NCBI GenBank assembly: GCA_036350795.1
Contig: JAZBNV010000137.1
Location: forward strand, 1-64,000
Source: JAUVKT01 sp036350795
Lineage (GTDB): Bacteria; Bacteroidota; Bacteroidia; Bacteroidales; VadinHA17
Length of the DNA: 64,000 bases
Direction: 5' to 3'
The notes below the pieces were generated by a model. It saw only the letters and a program-made list of their open reading frames with translations. It was not told the DNA's origin and searched no databases. The translations under genes were made by a program, and so were the position numbers. Positions 1 to 8,223 of this stretch are shown one piece after another (the first letter of the stretch is position 1; each line of letters starts with the position of its first letter).

Positions 1-57
1 ACCTTATAAACTTTATCAACTTTATCAACTTTACCACTTTATCAACCCTGACTGCCG
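1..57. repeat. 9-nt-unit repeat array, left copy of a long direct repeat
   Basis: Tandem 9-nt units of the type ACTTTATCA / ACTTTATAA / ACTTTACCA followed by CCCTGACTGCCG. The same sequence, one 9-nt unit shorter, occurs in the same orientation at 10514-10561. A shorter array of the same units continues at about 66-93. The left end is cut by the window edge. Confidence 0.8.
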
Positions 58-104
58 TCAGGCAAGCTTATAAACTTTACCACTTTATCAACTTATAGTT
101 AAAA

Positions 105-225
105 CGACGCCGTAGGTGTCGCACATGGGTAGCCTAAAGATGGTACCGGCATCAATTCCGCGGCAATATGGCCTGGTAAAAAATTTCAAACTGATTGCCG
201 TGGAATTTTGGTATACACTGGTCCT
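105..225 (+). repeat. Dispersed hairpin-forming intergenic repeat, copy 1
   Basis: First of three same-orientation copies (others at 3401 and 10367). It opens with a small hairpin, arms GACGCC 106-111 and GGTGTC 115-120, followed by GCACA. A second hairpin has 11-nt arms at 156-166 and 195-205 (TTCCGCGGCAA with TTGCCGTGGAA, one G-U pair). The sequence ATCAATTCCGCGGCAATATG and the next eight bases are shared exactly with copy 2. No open reading frame of interest. Function unknown. Confidence 0.75.
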
Positions 226-278
226 GGTTGTACGGTGTAATATGTCTCTTTTTATTTGCCAGGTCTCAATTATTTTTT

Positions 279-310
279 TTTGATTCATATCTGTCAAGAT
301 CGTAACTTGT
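279..310 (+). promoter_or_regulatory. Bacteroidota-type promoter
   Basis: TTTG at 279-282, a 20-nt spacer, then TAACTTGT at 303-310, close to the TTTG / TAnnTTTG consensus of the Bacteroidota primary sigma factor. A transcription start near 316 leaves a leader of about 11 nt before the ATG at 327. This argues against the in-frame GTG at 309, which would lie inside the -7 element. The same -33/-7 words occur at 22177-22208. Confidence 0.55.
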
Positions 311-326
311 GTTAAAGATTAATGCC

Positions 327-881
327 ATGGCAATTATAAAATACGTATTATTTGCATCCATTTTATTTTTTATTATCCCCGTATATGCGTTTTCTCAGAG
401 CAGACTCAAGCCCTATATTAATACAGGGTATATTACCAGCCTGAGAAAAGGTGATGACGCAGTAAAGACTGACAGGGGTGGTTCAATACGAATAGGTGTT
501 CTTAATAAAGGCCTGTTTGGGAATGGGAGGTTTGGTTTTTATGGAGGCTATCTCTGGTTTAAGGAATTTAATCAACCGAATGAGGAATATGACGATAAAG
601 GAAGAATTATAGTAGCAGGATTTGATATTCTTGCTCTGAAGCGGCAAAAATCCAACTGGTATATAAAACTTGGTATCGGAAGGGAGAAGTTTTATTCAAT
701 CTACAGAGCAACAGATAGAATAGAATACGAAATTAGTTATAAACCAGACTTCGGGGTGTTGTATAATATTAAAAATTTCAATGCTTACCTGGGATGGCAG
801 CCATCCGATCCGCATCATTTTAATCTTGGCATCGGTTTTACTCTGGATGGTTCAATTTTTATAAAAAATTCGGGCTACTGA
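327..881 (+). CDS. Secreted hypothetical protein, outer-membrane beta-barrel-like
   Basis: A 184-residue protein with a clear signal peptide (MAIIKYVLFASILFF, cleavage probably after the FSQ/SRL region). The mature part alternates short polar and aromatic stretches rich in Gly, Tyr and Phe (for example FGFYGGYLWF, WYIKLGIGREKF, FNAYLGWQ, FNLGIGFTL) as expected for the strands of a small outer-membrane barrel. I do not recognise the family. The start at ATG 327 is chosen because an upstream GTG at 309 overlaps the likely promoter. It stands alone upstream of the first TPR gene, 283 bp away. Barrel assignment is inference from composition only. Confidence 0.6.
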   Translation: MAIIKYVLFASILFFIIPVYAFSQSRLKPYINTGYITSLRKGDDAVKTDRGGSIRIGVLNKGLFGNGRFGFYGGYLWFKEFNQPNEEYDDKGRIIVAGFDILALKRQKSNWYIKLGIGREKFYSIYRATDRIEYEISYKPDFGVLYNIKNFNAYLGWQPSDPHHFNLGIGFTLDGSIFIKNSGY

Positions 882-1112
882 GTGATAGTCCCCCGGGCAT
901 TGGCAATCTTCTCCAGAATTGAGATTCATTATTTCCAGATTCCGTAATTGGATATCAATAATTATATGTTTAAAGGATTGGGTTTACAAAATTAAAAATA
1001 TGATTTCCCTCGATCCGGTATACCTCAGGTTCTGAAGCACCTTGCAGCCTGAAAGCTCCGATCCAGGATCTAAGTACTATTACAGGTTAATTGAGGTGGT
1101 GCTCTCTTTTTA

Positions 1113-1144
1113 TTTGACTTGTATAAGCTGTTGGATTAAATTTA
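1113..1144 (+). promoter_or_regulatory. Promoter of TPR gene 1
   Basis: TTTG 1113-1116, 20-nt spacer, TAAATTTA 1137-1144. The roughly 65 bp from here to the ATG at 1165 resemble the region before TPR gene 3 (8173-8223), including the TTTATATAT stretch after the -7 element, so the two paralogues probably share their promoter ancestry. Expected transcription start near 1150. Confidence 0.5.
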
Positions 1145-1164
1145 TATATTCTAAACTGATCGAT

Positions 1165-3384
1165 ATGCCCGACAAGAAAAAGATCATTCTAAATTTTTGG
1201 AAAGAATCTAAACGAAGAAAAGTATGGCGTGTATTAACCATTTATGCAGGAACTTCATTTATTATACTCGAAGCTGTTGACATCATTTTCCCGAGAATAG
1301 GTTTCCCTGACTGGTCAATTAACTTGATTCTGTACATAATGTTATTCGGAGCTTTAGTAACATTTGTACTTGCCTGGATATATGACCTTACTCCCGAAGG
1401 GATCGAAAAAACCAGACCTGTCAGTGATCTTCAGGAAGAGTCCGGCACACATCCCGATGGAAGAAAATTTAGATTCAGCGATGGGTTCAGTATTGTACTT
1501 CTGATAATTGTTTTGATTCTTCTTTATCCAAAAATATTTAAAAGAAACCTTGTAAATACTTCAGATATTCCATCAATTGCTGTATTATACCTGGAAAATC
1601 TTGGAGATGAAGATGACGAGTATTATTCATACGGAATAACGGAAGATATAATTATTGATCTTTCAAAGGCCGGGCTAATTAAGGTACCAACAATCAAGGA
1701 TGTTATGTCCTTTAAGGATAGTAATAGTTCTTTGGTTGAAATTGCACAGGCCCTGAATGTAAAATATATATTAACCGGAAGTCTTAGGAATGAATCCCGT
1801 TTTATGAGACTCGCCCTGCAGCTGGTAGATCCACAAAAGGGAATAAATCTATGGAGTGACCGTTGGGAAGAACCTGTTGAGAATGTTCCGGGAATTAAAG
1901 GAAAGGTAATAGACGCTGTAATAGAATCTCTTGGTATACGCCTCAATGATAATGCAAAGCATCAAATAAATAAAGAATCAACTACTGATCCTGATGCATA
2001 TGAGTTCTACTTAAAAGCTCGATATAGACTCCCTATTGTTGAAACTAAGGAAGACCTTGAAGTTGTTCGTGGTTTCTTTTCGCATGCTTTAGAATTAGAT
2101 TCATTATTTGTGCTGGCACGAATTGGATTAGGTGATACATACAAATATGAAGGTAACACAGACCTTGCCATGGGACACTATAAAAAGGCTCTATTACATG
2201 CTAATTCGCTGGATTTGCCTATAGAAAAGTCTTTAGCCCTTATTAATTCAGGATCTGTTTATCGAACCTATGCAGATTATCCAGAGGCAATCAATAATTA
2301 CGAAGAAGCACTCAGGATTTCTCGTCAAATTGACGACCACCTGAATGAAGCTGCAGTCCTGCAACAATTAGGAATAATCTATGATGACCAGAACCAGTTT
2401 GACAAAGCCCTGGAATATTTTCAGGAGTCATTATCTATCGCAAGAGAAATAAAGAACGAAGATCAGGAATACAGATGCCTTAACAGCATAGGAATCATAT
2501 ACCATAAAAAAGCAAATTATGACAGGGCACTGGAAAATTTCGAGAAATCCATGGCTATCAGGCTTAAACTGGGTCACCACCGAAGTGCTGCCATTGTACT
2601 CTACAATATGTCAGTAATTGAATTCGAGCGGGGTCGCTTTCAGGAAGCCATTGACAAAAGCAAACAAGCCTTAGAAATTTTTGAGGAAATAGGCGATAAG
2701 GATGGTATTAGTTTTGTAGTTGGTGGCCTGGGAAATATTTATTTTGCACTGGGATTCAATACCTATGCTACTAAATACCTGGAGCGTTCTCTTGAACTTA
2801 CCAAAGAGGTAGGTGACCTTAGTACTGAAGGATATACTTTGTTCAATTTAGCTAATATCTGTAAATCAGAAGGTAATTATCCGAAAGCCATAAATCTGTT
2901 CCGGGAATCTCTGGAAATCTTCAACAATATTGGGGATGTTCGTATGTCAGCAAATGCTCAATCATACCTGGGATCGATTTATTATATGCAGGATCAACTT
3001 GAAAAAGCAGAAGAATGCTACAAGAATGCTGTTCCTGCTTTGGACTCGCTTTCAATGTTATCTGAATATCTGGACGCACAGTTAGGCTTAATGCTTACCC
3101 GCTTTGACCTGGGGAAAGAATCAGATTGCCTGGAAGATCTTAAGAGCCTGGAACTGATGATTGACACAATAAATATAAAAGATATTAGCAGTGGTATTTT
3201 CTGGTATTTATATTTAATAAATAATAAAACTGGAAATAAGGATAATGGAATCAAATATCTTGAATTAGCATATGGTAAAGTCATGGAAATCAAAAATAAT
3301 TTACAAGCTGATACGCTTATCCAAACCTACCTGAAGTCAAATGAAGAAATTATCAGTAAATGGAAAGAAGTTAACACCAGGTAA
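1165..3384 (+). CDS. TolB_N/FlgO-like and TPR membrane protein, paralogue 1
   Basis: A 739-residue protein beginning MPDKKKIILNFW; an upstream in-frame extension to 1042 is rejected because it contains the promoter. Layout: cytosolic KESKRRKVWRV, two TM segments, the conserved AWIYDLTPEGIEKT segment, a third TM near residues 105-125, then a region starting SIAVLYLENLGDE typical of the TolB_N/FlgO-like domain (EYYSYGITEDI, YILTGSLRNE, LWSDRW), and finally at least seven 40-residue TPRs of the kinesin-light-chain/TPR_12 type (for example ALEYFQESLSIAREI). The C-terminal part is predicted periplasmic by the positive-inside rule. It is the first of three paralogues (3762-5540, 8224-10272). Probably a protein-binding scaffold or sensor; no catalytic domain is visible. 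Confidence 0.8.
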   Translation: MPDKKKIILNFWKESKRRKVWRVLTIYAGTSFIILEAVDIIFPRIGFPDWSINLILYIMLFGALVTFVLAWIYDLTPEGIEKTRPVSDLQEESGTHPDGRKFRFSDGFSIVLLIIVLILLYPKIFKRNLVNTSDIPSIAVLYLENLGDEDDEYYSYGITEDIIIDLSKAGLIKVPTIKDVMSFKDSNSSLVEIAQALNVKYILTGSLRNESRFMRLALQLVDPQKGINLWSDRWEEPVENVPGIKGKVIDAVIESLGIRLNDNAKHQINKESTTDPDAYEFYLKARYRLPIVETKEDLEVVRGFFSHALELDSLFVLARIGLGDTYKYEGNTDLAMGHYKKALLHANSLDLPIEKSLALINSGSVYRTYADYPEAINNYEEALRISRQIDDHLNEAAVLQQLGIIYDDQNQFDKALEYFQESLSIAREIKNEDQEYRCLNSIGIIYHKKANYDRALENFEKSMAIRLKLGHHRSAAIVLYNMSVIEFERGRFQEAIDKSKQALEIFEEIGDKDGISFVVGGLGNIYFALGFNTYATKYLERSLELTKEVGDLSTEGYTLFNLANICKSEGNYPKAINLFRESLEIFNNIGDVRMSANAQSYLGSIYYMQDQLEKAEECYKNAVPALDSLSMLSEYLDAQLGLMLTRFDLGKESDCLEDLKSLELMIDTINIKDISSGIFWYLYLINNKTGNKDNGIKYLELAYGKVMEIKNNLQADTLIQTYLKSNEEIISKWKEVNTR

Positions 3385-3400
3385 CTGGAAACGCATCATT

Positions 3401-3560
3401 CGACACCGGAGGTGTCGCACAGAGATAGCAGAAAGATGGCACTGAGATCAATTCCGCGGCAATATGGCCTGGTAAATGAATATAAACTGCTTGCCGCGGA
3501 ACTTTGTCAGGGAAGCAAGCTTAACTACCATTGTGTGACCGCGCCGGGCTTATTGGTGCC
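3401..3560 (+). repeat. Dispersed hairpin-forming intergenic repeat, copy 2
   Basis: Second copy of the element at 105. Hairpin 1 arms GACACC 3402-3407 and GGTGTC 3411-3416; hairpin 2 arms 3452-3462 and 3491-3501, here a perfect 11-bp inverted repeat. Where copy 1 has a G-U pair this copy has A-U (hairpin 1) or G-C (hairpin 2), so pairing is kept while sequence changes. It ends with TGTGACCGCGCCGGG, which is nearly shared with copy 3. The rest of the 377-bp gap between the two TPR genes shows nothing clear. Confidence 0.75.
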
Positions 3561-3761
3561 GTTCTTTATATTCCGGAAGAGCTTGATAGAGTTGATTGAG
3601 TTTATAAACCTGTATCTTTTTATTTTGTAACTTACATCCTTTAAATATCATAATTCTGTCAATAATTTCCTGAAGGAACCGCTATCCATATTACTTGACA
3701 GTAAAATTTTTTTGGCTATAAAAAGAAATAAATCTTCCACAAGCTATATAAAAAAACAGGC

Positions 3762-5540
3762 ATGCCTCAAAAAAAATCTAAATTGAACCAATTCTGGCAG
3801 GAGCTCAAACGTCGCCGGGTGGTGCATGTGGTAACCGTTTATGCCTCTGCTTCCTTTGTGCTTATTGAGCTGGTAAATAACCTTTCTGAACCACTGAATC
3901 TTCCGGACTCCCTTGCAACCATTGTAGTAATCGTTCTAGCAGTGGGATTTCCGCTGTCTGTTATTCTGGCCTGGATATATGACCTTACTCCCGAAGGTAT
4001 AGAAAAAACAAAATCAGAAGAGGAAAGCAAAGATGTAGTACAAACAAAGGTTCCCAATGCATGGAGAATCGCTACCTATATTAGTTTTATGATAATTGTG
4101 GGTCTGGTGACTCTTAATATTGTCGGAGGAACAAAAAACCTGCATACAGGGGATATACGGTCGCTGGTTATTCTCCCCTTTGATAACTTCACCGGGGATG
4201 ATGCTCTTGAAAACCTGGTTTCAGGAATGCATTCCTCCCTGATTACTGATATTGGCCGGGTGGGTGGCTTACAGGTTAAATCCAGGACATCATCAAATGC
4301 CTTTAAGGGAAAGAATATGACCATCCCTGAGATTGCATCAGAGCTGAAGGCAGACGCTGCCCTCGAAACTGCGGTTACCTGTATGGGCGATACAATTTGT
4401 ATCCAGTTCCGCCTGGTAAAAACCAGCGGTGACGAAGAACAACTCTGGGTAGCCGATTACAGGGAGGCAAAAAGCCAGGCCCTTAACCTCTACAACCGCA
4501 TCACCAAACAGATTGCAGAGAAGGTAATGGTGGAACTATCCTCCGATGAAGAGGCTATTCTTGCTAAACAACAAACTGTTGATCCGTACGCATATGATGC
4601 CTATCTGACAGGACTTTATCACTTAAACCAGCTTACGCCCCGGGACTTTCAGAAAGCTATGGACTATTTTCAGAGAGCCATAGATCTGGATCCGGACTGG
4701 GCCGATCCCCATGCTGGCATGTCTGTAACATGGATGTTTTCAGGCTATTTCGGAATAGTCCGGCAAAATATGGCCACTCCCAAAATCAACCTCTACCTGG
4801 ACCAGGCGCTGGAACTGGATCCAAATTCCGCCTTTGCATATTATGCCAAAGCAGTAACTGCCGTATGGACCGAATGGGACTGGGAGAAAGGAGAAAAGGC
4901 CTTCAAAAGATCACTGGAGCTGAACCCAAACATTGCCCTTTGCAGGTTACATTACGCCCACTATCTATTCTGTCAGAGAAGACAGGATGAAGCTCTGGTA
5001 CAGGCAAAGCTGGGATTGGAACTGGACCCACTGGATCCATTAATACTCAGCTTATATGCTGTGGTGATGCGCGATGCGGGTAAATATGCATCAGCAGTTG
5101 AACACTTTGAGAAAGCCATGTCCATTGTTCCCAATTATCCCTTCGCAAAGGCTAATATTTTCCCCGCGTATCGCGGGGCCGGATATTACGATATATGGAT
5201 AGAGCAATGGAAACAGGTTGTTTGCTGGGATGAGGAGGATATAATGACAATCGAAAACACCCTGAATGAGCAGGGTTATGTGGCCGCTGTTAAAGCTTTA
5301 TTGAAAGTTAATGACGACAATGTAAGAGAGGGTAAGCCATGCCAGATGGATGCCGAAACCAAAAAAATGTGGTATATAGAAACAGGTGAATATGATAAGG
5401 CCTATGCCTGCCTGGAAGAAGCGTATGAGCTGGGATCCCTGGATGTTCCATATATGGCAAGCGATATGGAAGGCTATGAACACTTCAAATCCTATCCGGG
5501 CTATGTGGAAATTCTAAAAGAGTTTAATCTGCCTTATTAA
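3762..5540 (+). CDS. TolB_N/FlgO-like and TPR membrane protein, paralogue 2
   Basis: 592 residues, starting MPQKKSKLNQFWQELKRRRV. Same plan as its neighbours: basic N-terminus, TM pair (VVTVYASASFVLIEL and VVIVLAVGFPLSVIL), WIYDLTPEGIEKTKS, third TM about 103-125, then a TolB_N/FlgO-like domain (SLVILPFDNFTGDDALENL, FKGKNMTIPEIASEL) and ordinary 34-residue TPRs (DPYAYDAYLTGLYHLNQL, AMDYFQRAIDLDPDWADPHAG, KRSLELNPNIALCRLHYAHYL, HFEKAMSIVPNYPFAKA). The TolB_N-like part contains two cysteines (TCMGDTICIQF), unlike the paralogues. It ends 13 bp from the convergent PQQ-propeller gene. More GC-rich by eye than paralogue 3. Role unknown; binding or sensing in the periplasm is inference. Confidence 0.8.
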   Translation: MPQKKSKLNQFWQELKRRRVVHVVTVYASASFVLIELVNNLSEPLNLPDSLATIVVIVLAVGFPLSVILAWIYDLTPEGIEKTKSEEESKDVVQTKVPNAWRIATYISFMIIVGLVTLNIVGGTKNLHTGDIRSLVILPFDNFTGDDALENLVSGMHSSLITDIGRVGGLQVKSRTSSNAFKGKNMTIPEIASELKADAALETAVTCMGDTICIQFRLVKTSGDEEQLWVADYREAKSQALNLYNRITKQIAEKVMVELSSDEEAILAKQQTVDPYAYDAYLTGLYHLNQLTPRDFQKAMDYFQRAIDLDPDWADPHAGMSVTWMFSGYFGIVRQNMATPKINLYLDQALELDPNSAFAYYAKAVTAVWTEWDWEKGEKAFKRSLELNPNIALCRLHYAHYLFCQRRQDEALVQAKLGLELDPLDPLILSLYAVVMRDAGKYASAVEHFEKAMSIVPNYPFAKANIFPAYRGAGYYDIWIEQWKQVVCWDEEDIMTIENTLNEQGYVAAVKALLKVNDDNVREGKPCQMDAETKKMWYIETGEYDKAYACLEEAYELGSLDVPYMASDMEGYEHFKSYPGYVEILKEFNLPY

Positions 5541-5553
5541 CAATCCCGGACAA

Positions 5554-6828
5554 TTATTTTCCGATACAATACAAATTCCTGTTGCCACGCAGGTAAATTC
5601 TATCGCCTGACAGAACAGGCGTTGCAACAAAATTATCCTCGAAAGTGGTCTGGTGCAGTATTTCTAATCCTGAAGCTCCGATCTCACAAACAAAAAAGAC
5701 TCCATTCTCGCTGATCATATAAAGTTTGTTTCCGGCAAGAGTGGGGGAACTGTAGAACATGCCGTTCACTCCCGGTAACTGGAATTCCCAGAGCTCCTCT
5801 CCCGTCTCAATATCAAGACACCATATTTTTCCTCCAAAACCCAGGATATATACCCTGCCATTACTTGCAAGCGGAGTTGCCACATCAGTTCCGATCCGGT
5901 CCTTTTCCCATAAAACTGCCTTATCGCTTATATCTCCGCTTCCTCCTATTCTTATTCCCCTTAGTAATCTTCCTCTTCCATAGGGTACTACAACAATGTC
6001 ATTATATAGAATAGCTGAAGCAATAGTACGCCAGTATCTTTTGTTATCGGGGTTGAATCCACCACATTCCCATATCATTTCGCCCGTTTCAGCCTTATGC
6101 TCCGTAAGGTGATCAGCTCCCCATACAATTATCCTGGTACCATCAACATCTTTACGTACTATCGGGGTTGTATAGCTCTGCGCTGATTCTACATTACAGC
6201 TATAATTTCTGTCGATCTTCCAGGCTTCCTCCCCACTGGCCTGATCAAGGGCAAGGATGTAAGAGTCGCCTTCGTGCATCACAGGTATAATTACTTTATC
6301 ATCAGCCAGTACAGGGCTGCTGCCCATATCCCAGAAATAGGATATCTCACCATAATCTTCCTCGAGCTTTGTTTTCCAGAGGATATTCCCATCCATGTCA
6401 AGTGCAGCAAGGGTAGAGCTTTTAAAAAATGCAAATAATCTTTCCCCATCCGTTACAACAGACGGAGCACTCCCGCTTCCCCTGGGGTGCTTACCCGCTT
6501 TCTGCGGGCCCAGCCCGGTTTGCCAGAGCAGCTTGCCATTAAGGTCAAAGCAGAGCACGCCGTCTTCACCTTCTTCTTTAACACCAATACCGCAGGTAAT
6601 AAATAGTCTGTCCTCCCATATTATAGGAGTAGAACCGCCCTTGCCGGGTAACTCAACTTTCCATAAAAGATCATCTTCCGGTGAGAATTCCACGGGATAG
6701 TCACCCGGAGCTGCAATACCATTTGCATCCGGTCCCCTCCATTGCGGCCAGTACTGGGAATAAGTATTTAGTCCAGTAAAAGCCATTAATAAAATTGAAA
6801 TCAGCCAGTATTTTATCCCCTTATACAT
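5554..6828 (-). CDS. Secreted PQQ-like beta-propeller protein
   Basis: 424 residues with a signal peptide (MYKGIKYWLISILLMAFTGLNTYSQ) followed by YWPQWRGPDANGIA, a start typical of PQQ-like quinoprotein propellers in Planctomycetes and Bacteroidota. Repeated blade motifs are visible: GKLLWQTGLG, GNILWKTKLE, GEEAWKIDRN, GEMIWECGG, GEELWEFQLP. The family resembles BamB and PQQ-dependent dehydrogenases in fold, but no dehydrogenase residues are identifiable and no lipobox is seen, so a structural or binding role in the periplasm is most likely. A good Shine-Dalgarno (GGAGG, plus-strand 6834-6838) precedes the ATG, and an exact -7 element lies at 6868-6875. Monocistronic; converges on TPR gene 2. 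Confidence 0.8.
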   Translation of the reverse strand: MYKGIKYWLISILLMAFTGLNTYSQYWPQWRGPDANGIAAPGDYPVEFSPEDDLLWKVELPGKGGSTPIIWEDRLFITCGIGVKEEGEDGVLCFDLNGKLLWQTGLGPQKAGKHPRGSGSAPSVVTDGERLFAFFKSSTLAALDMDGNILWKTKLEEDYGEISYFWDMGSSPVLADDKVIIPVMHEGDSYILALDQASGEEAWKIDRNYSCNVESAQSYTTPIVRKDVDGTRIIVWGADHLTEHKAETGEMIWECGGFNPDNKRYWRTIASAILYNDIVVVPYGRGRLLRGIRIGGSGDISDKAVLWEKDRIGTDVATPLASNGRVYILGFGGKIWCLDIETGEELWEFQLPGVNGMFYSSPTLAGNKLYMISENGVFFVCEIGASGLEILHQTTFEDNFVATPVLSGDRIYLRGNRNLYCIGK

Positions 6829-6867
6829 CTGTTCCTCCGCCTTTAATTACAATCAAAATTATCGGAT

Positions 6868-6875
6868 CAAATATA
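6868..6875 (-). promoter_or_regulatory. -7 element upstream of the PQQ-propeller gene
   Basis: On the minus strand this reads TATATTTG, an exact TAnnTTTG match, about 40 nt before the ATG. The -33 TTTG is not present at the usual spacing (only TTG at 16 nt). The remaining 6876-7160 region between the propeller and CPBP genes holds no gene that I can support; it has a short CCCTCC...GGAGGG inverted repeat near 7026-7064. Confidence 0.35.
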
Positions 6876-7160
6876 AGAACAGAATTCACATCAACTGCAT
6901 AAGCTGACTTTTACAAGGAATCTTTTTCTGAAATTCTTCCAGCTAATCTCAGCTATTCAGGACCATGAGTATAAAGTTCGTTTACACTTGGTCGGACGGA
7001 GTAAATAGTGCGCCACCTGCTGAATAATTACTCACTTCCCTCCTATACAAAAGTTTTGGAGGGCAGAGCGTTTCGCGGGCTCAAATACTAAACCTGCTCC
7101 TTTCAATTCCGATGAGCCTTAGCCTTAATTCCGAAAGATTGTGGCAAAACTCATACTTGA

Positions 7161-7934
7161 CTAATGAAATATTCCAACAAGCATTGATGGTAACCAATTG
7201 ACGAGATAATGGCATATAATTCCCGGCCAAAGACTTCGTGTCTTCATATAGATTATACCAAGCAGCCATCCAAGCATTGTTTGCAGGATGAAAGCGAAAA
7301 ACACAAATAAAATCCCGGTATCCAGCAACCGGGCAATATCAAAAGCAATATGTGTCGTACCAAAAAGGATTCCACCTACAAGTATTGCCTTTTGCTGACC
7401 TATGGCTCTTTCAAGCTTTGATTGGATAATGCCTCTGTGAAAAAACTCCTCAATAAAATCATTATTGAACAATAATAAAATTAAAGTACCGGCAGCTATC
7501 GGATCACTACTTATAACTGCCTGATTGGAAATGAATGCTGTAAAACCGCTTATTCCACCCAATCCAACAGCAAAAACTGCAACACTCCATGATTTGACTT
7601 TCCAGGTAAGTCCCAGGTCTAAAGCTGACCAGCTGCTGGTTCGTATAATAAAATAATACGGTACAGCAATGTAAAATGCAGCTTGTATGGGTAAATAGAT
7701 CAACTCCTCAAAGAATCTCTGATTAATAACATCAGACAACCATGGAGTGAGGATAAACATTCGTAAAACCGGGATAATGACAGCTATAAGCCAAAGAAAA
7801 AAAACTCCTCTGATTTCTTTTTTGGGCTCAGGACTTGCAGGAAAGGGAGCAGGATATCTTCCAATCCACTTATGCAAAATCAATATAAGCGAACCAATTG
7901 TTAAGCAATATATTAATCTCCAGACTAACTCCAT
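7161..7934 (-). CDS. CPBP-family intramembrane metalloprotease
   Basis: 257 residues, very hydrophobic, about seven or eight TM segments. The CPBP (CAAX protease and bacteriocin-processing, ABI) signature is complete: EE at 162-163 with R167 (IEEFFHRGIIQ), H195 in FGTTHIAFDI, and H242 in CHYLVNWL. These are the predicted metal and catalytic positions of the Rce1/CPBP glutamate protease family. Substrate unknown; members act in the inner membrane on prenylated proteins, bacteriocins or signalling peptides. Single gene between TPR paralogues 2 and 3, transcribed in the opposite direction to both. Confidence 0.85.
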   Translation of the reverse strand: MELVWRLIYCLTIGSLILILHKWIGRYPAPFPASPEPKKEIRGVFFLWLIAVIIPVLRMFILTPWLSDVINQRFFEELIYLPIQAAFYIAVPYYFIIRTSSWSALDLGLTWKVKSWSVAVFAVGLGGISGFTAFISNQAVISSDPIAAGTLILLLFNNDFIEEFFHRGIIQSKLERAIGQQKAILVGGILFGTTHIAFDIARLLDTGILFVFFAFILQTMLGWLLGIIYMKTRSLWPGIICHYLVNWLPSMLVGIFH

Positions 7935-8172
7935 ACTCTGAATTTCAGAACTAAATTAAAACAAATAATAACATGCACTACCGCAGACGGTGTATATAAT
8001 TGGCCAGTTACAGTTTTTGAACAGTGACAAAAACCCCCCGAATCCCTATTAATATGGTAAGTTGAGTTATGTCGTATTTAACTGCTCGCTCGAGGGACTT
8101 CTTAACTGAATTAAAAAAGCTACTCAAAAGGGGTACAGAGAAAGGGTGTGTCAATTGTGGCACTTCTTTTTT

Positions 8173-8203
8173 TTTGATTTGATAACTCCTTGGTTTATAT
8201 TTA
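8173..8203 (+). promoter_or_regulatory. Promoter of TPR gene 3
   Basis: TTTG 8173-8176, 19-nt spacer, TATATTTA 8196-8203, ATG at 8224. Similar in sequence and position to the promoter of TPR gene 1 (1113-1144). The segment 7935-8172 otherwise shows no gene. Confidence 0.5.
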
Positions 8204-8223
8204 TATATCCAAACCTGACCACT

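Noticed and set aside
1..57. CRISPR-like tandem repeats
   Set aside because: Units are 9 nt with no spacers; the same words occur as short arrays elsewhere. The 28-bp triplicate at 17653 also has no spacers.
3412..3630. 72-codon plus-strand frame after TPR gene 1
   Set aside because: It reads straight through the hairpin repeat element; the translation matches the repeat and not a protein family.
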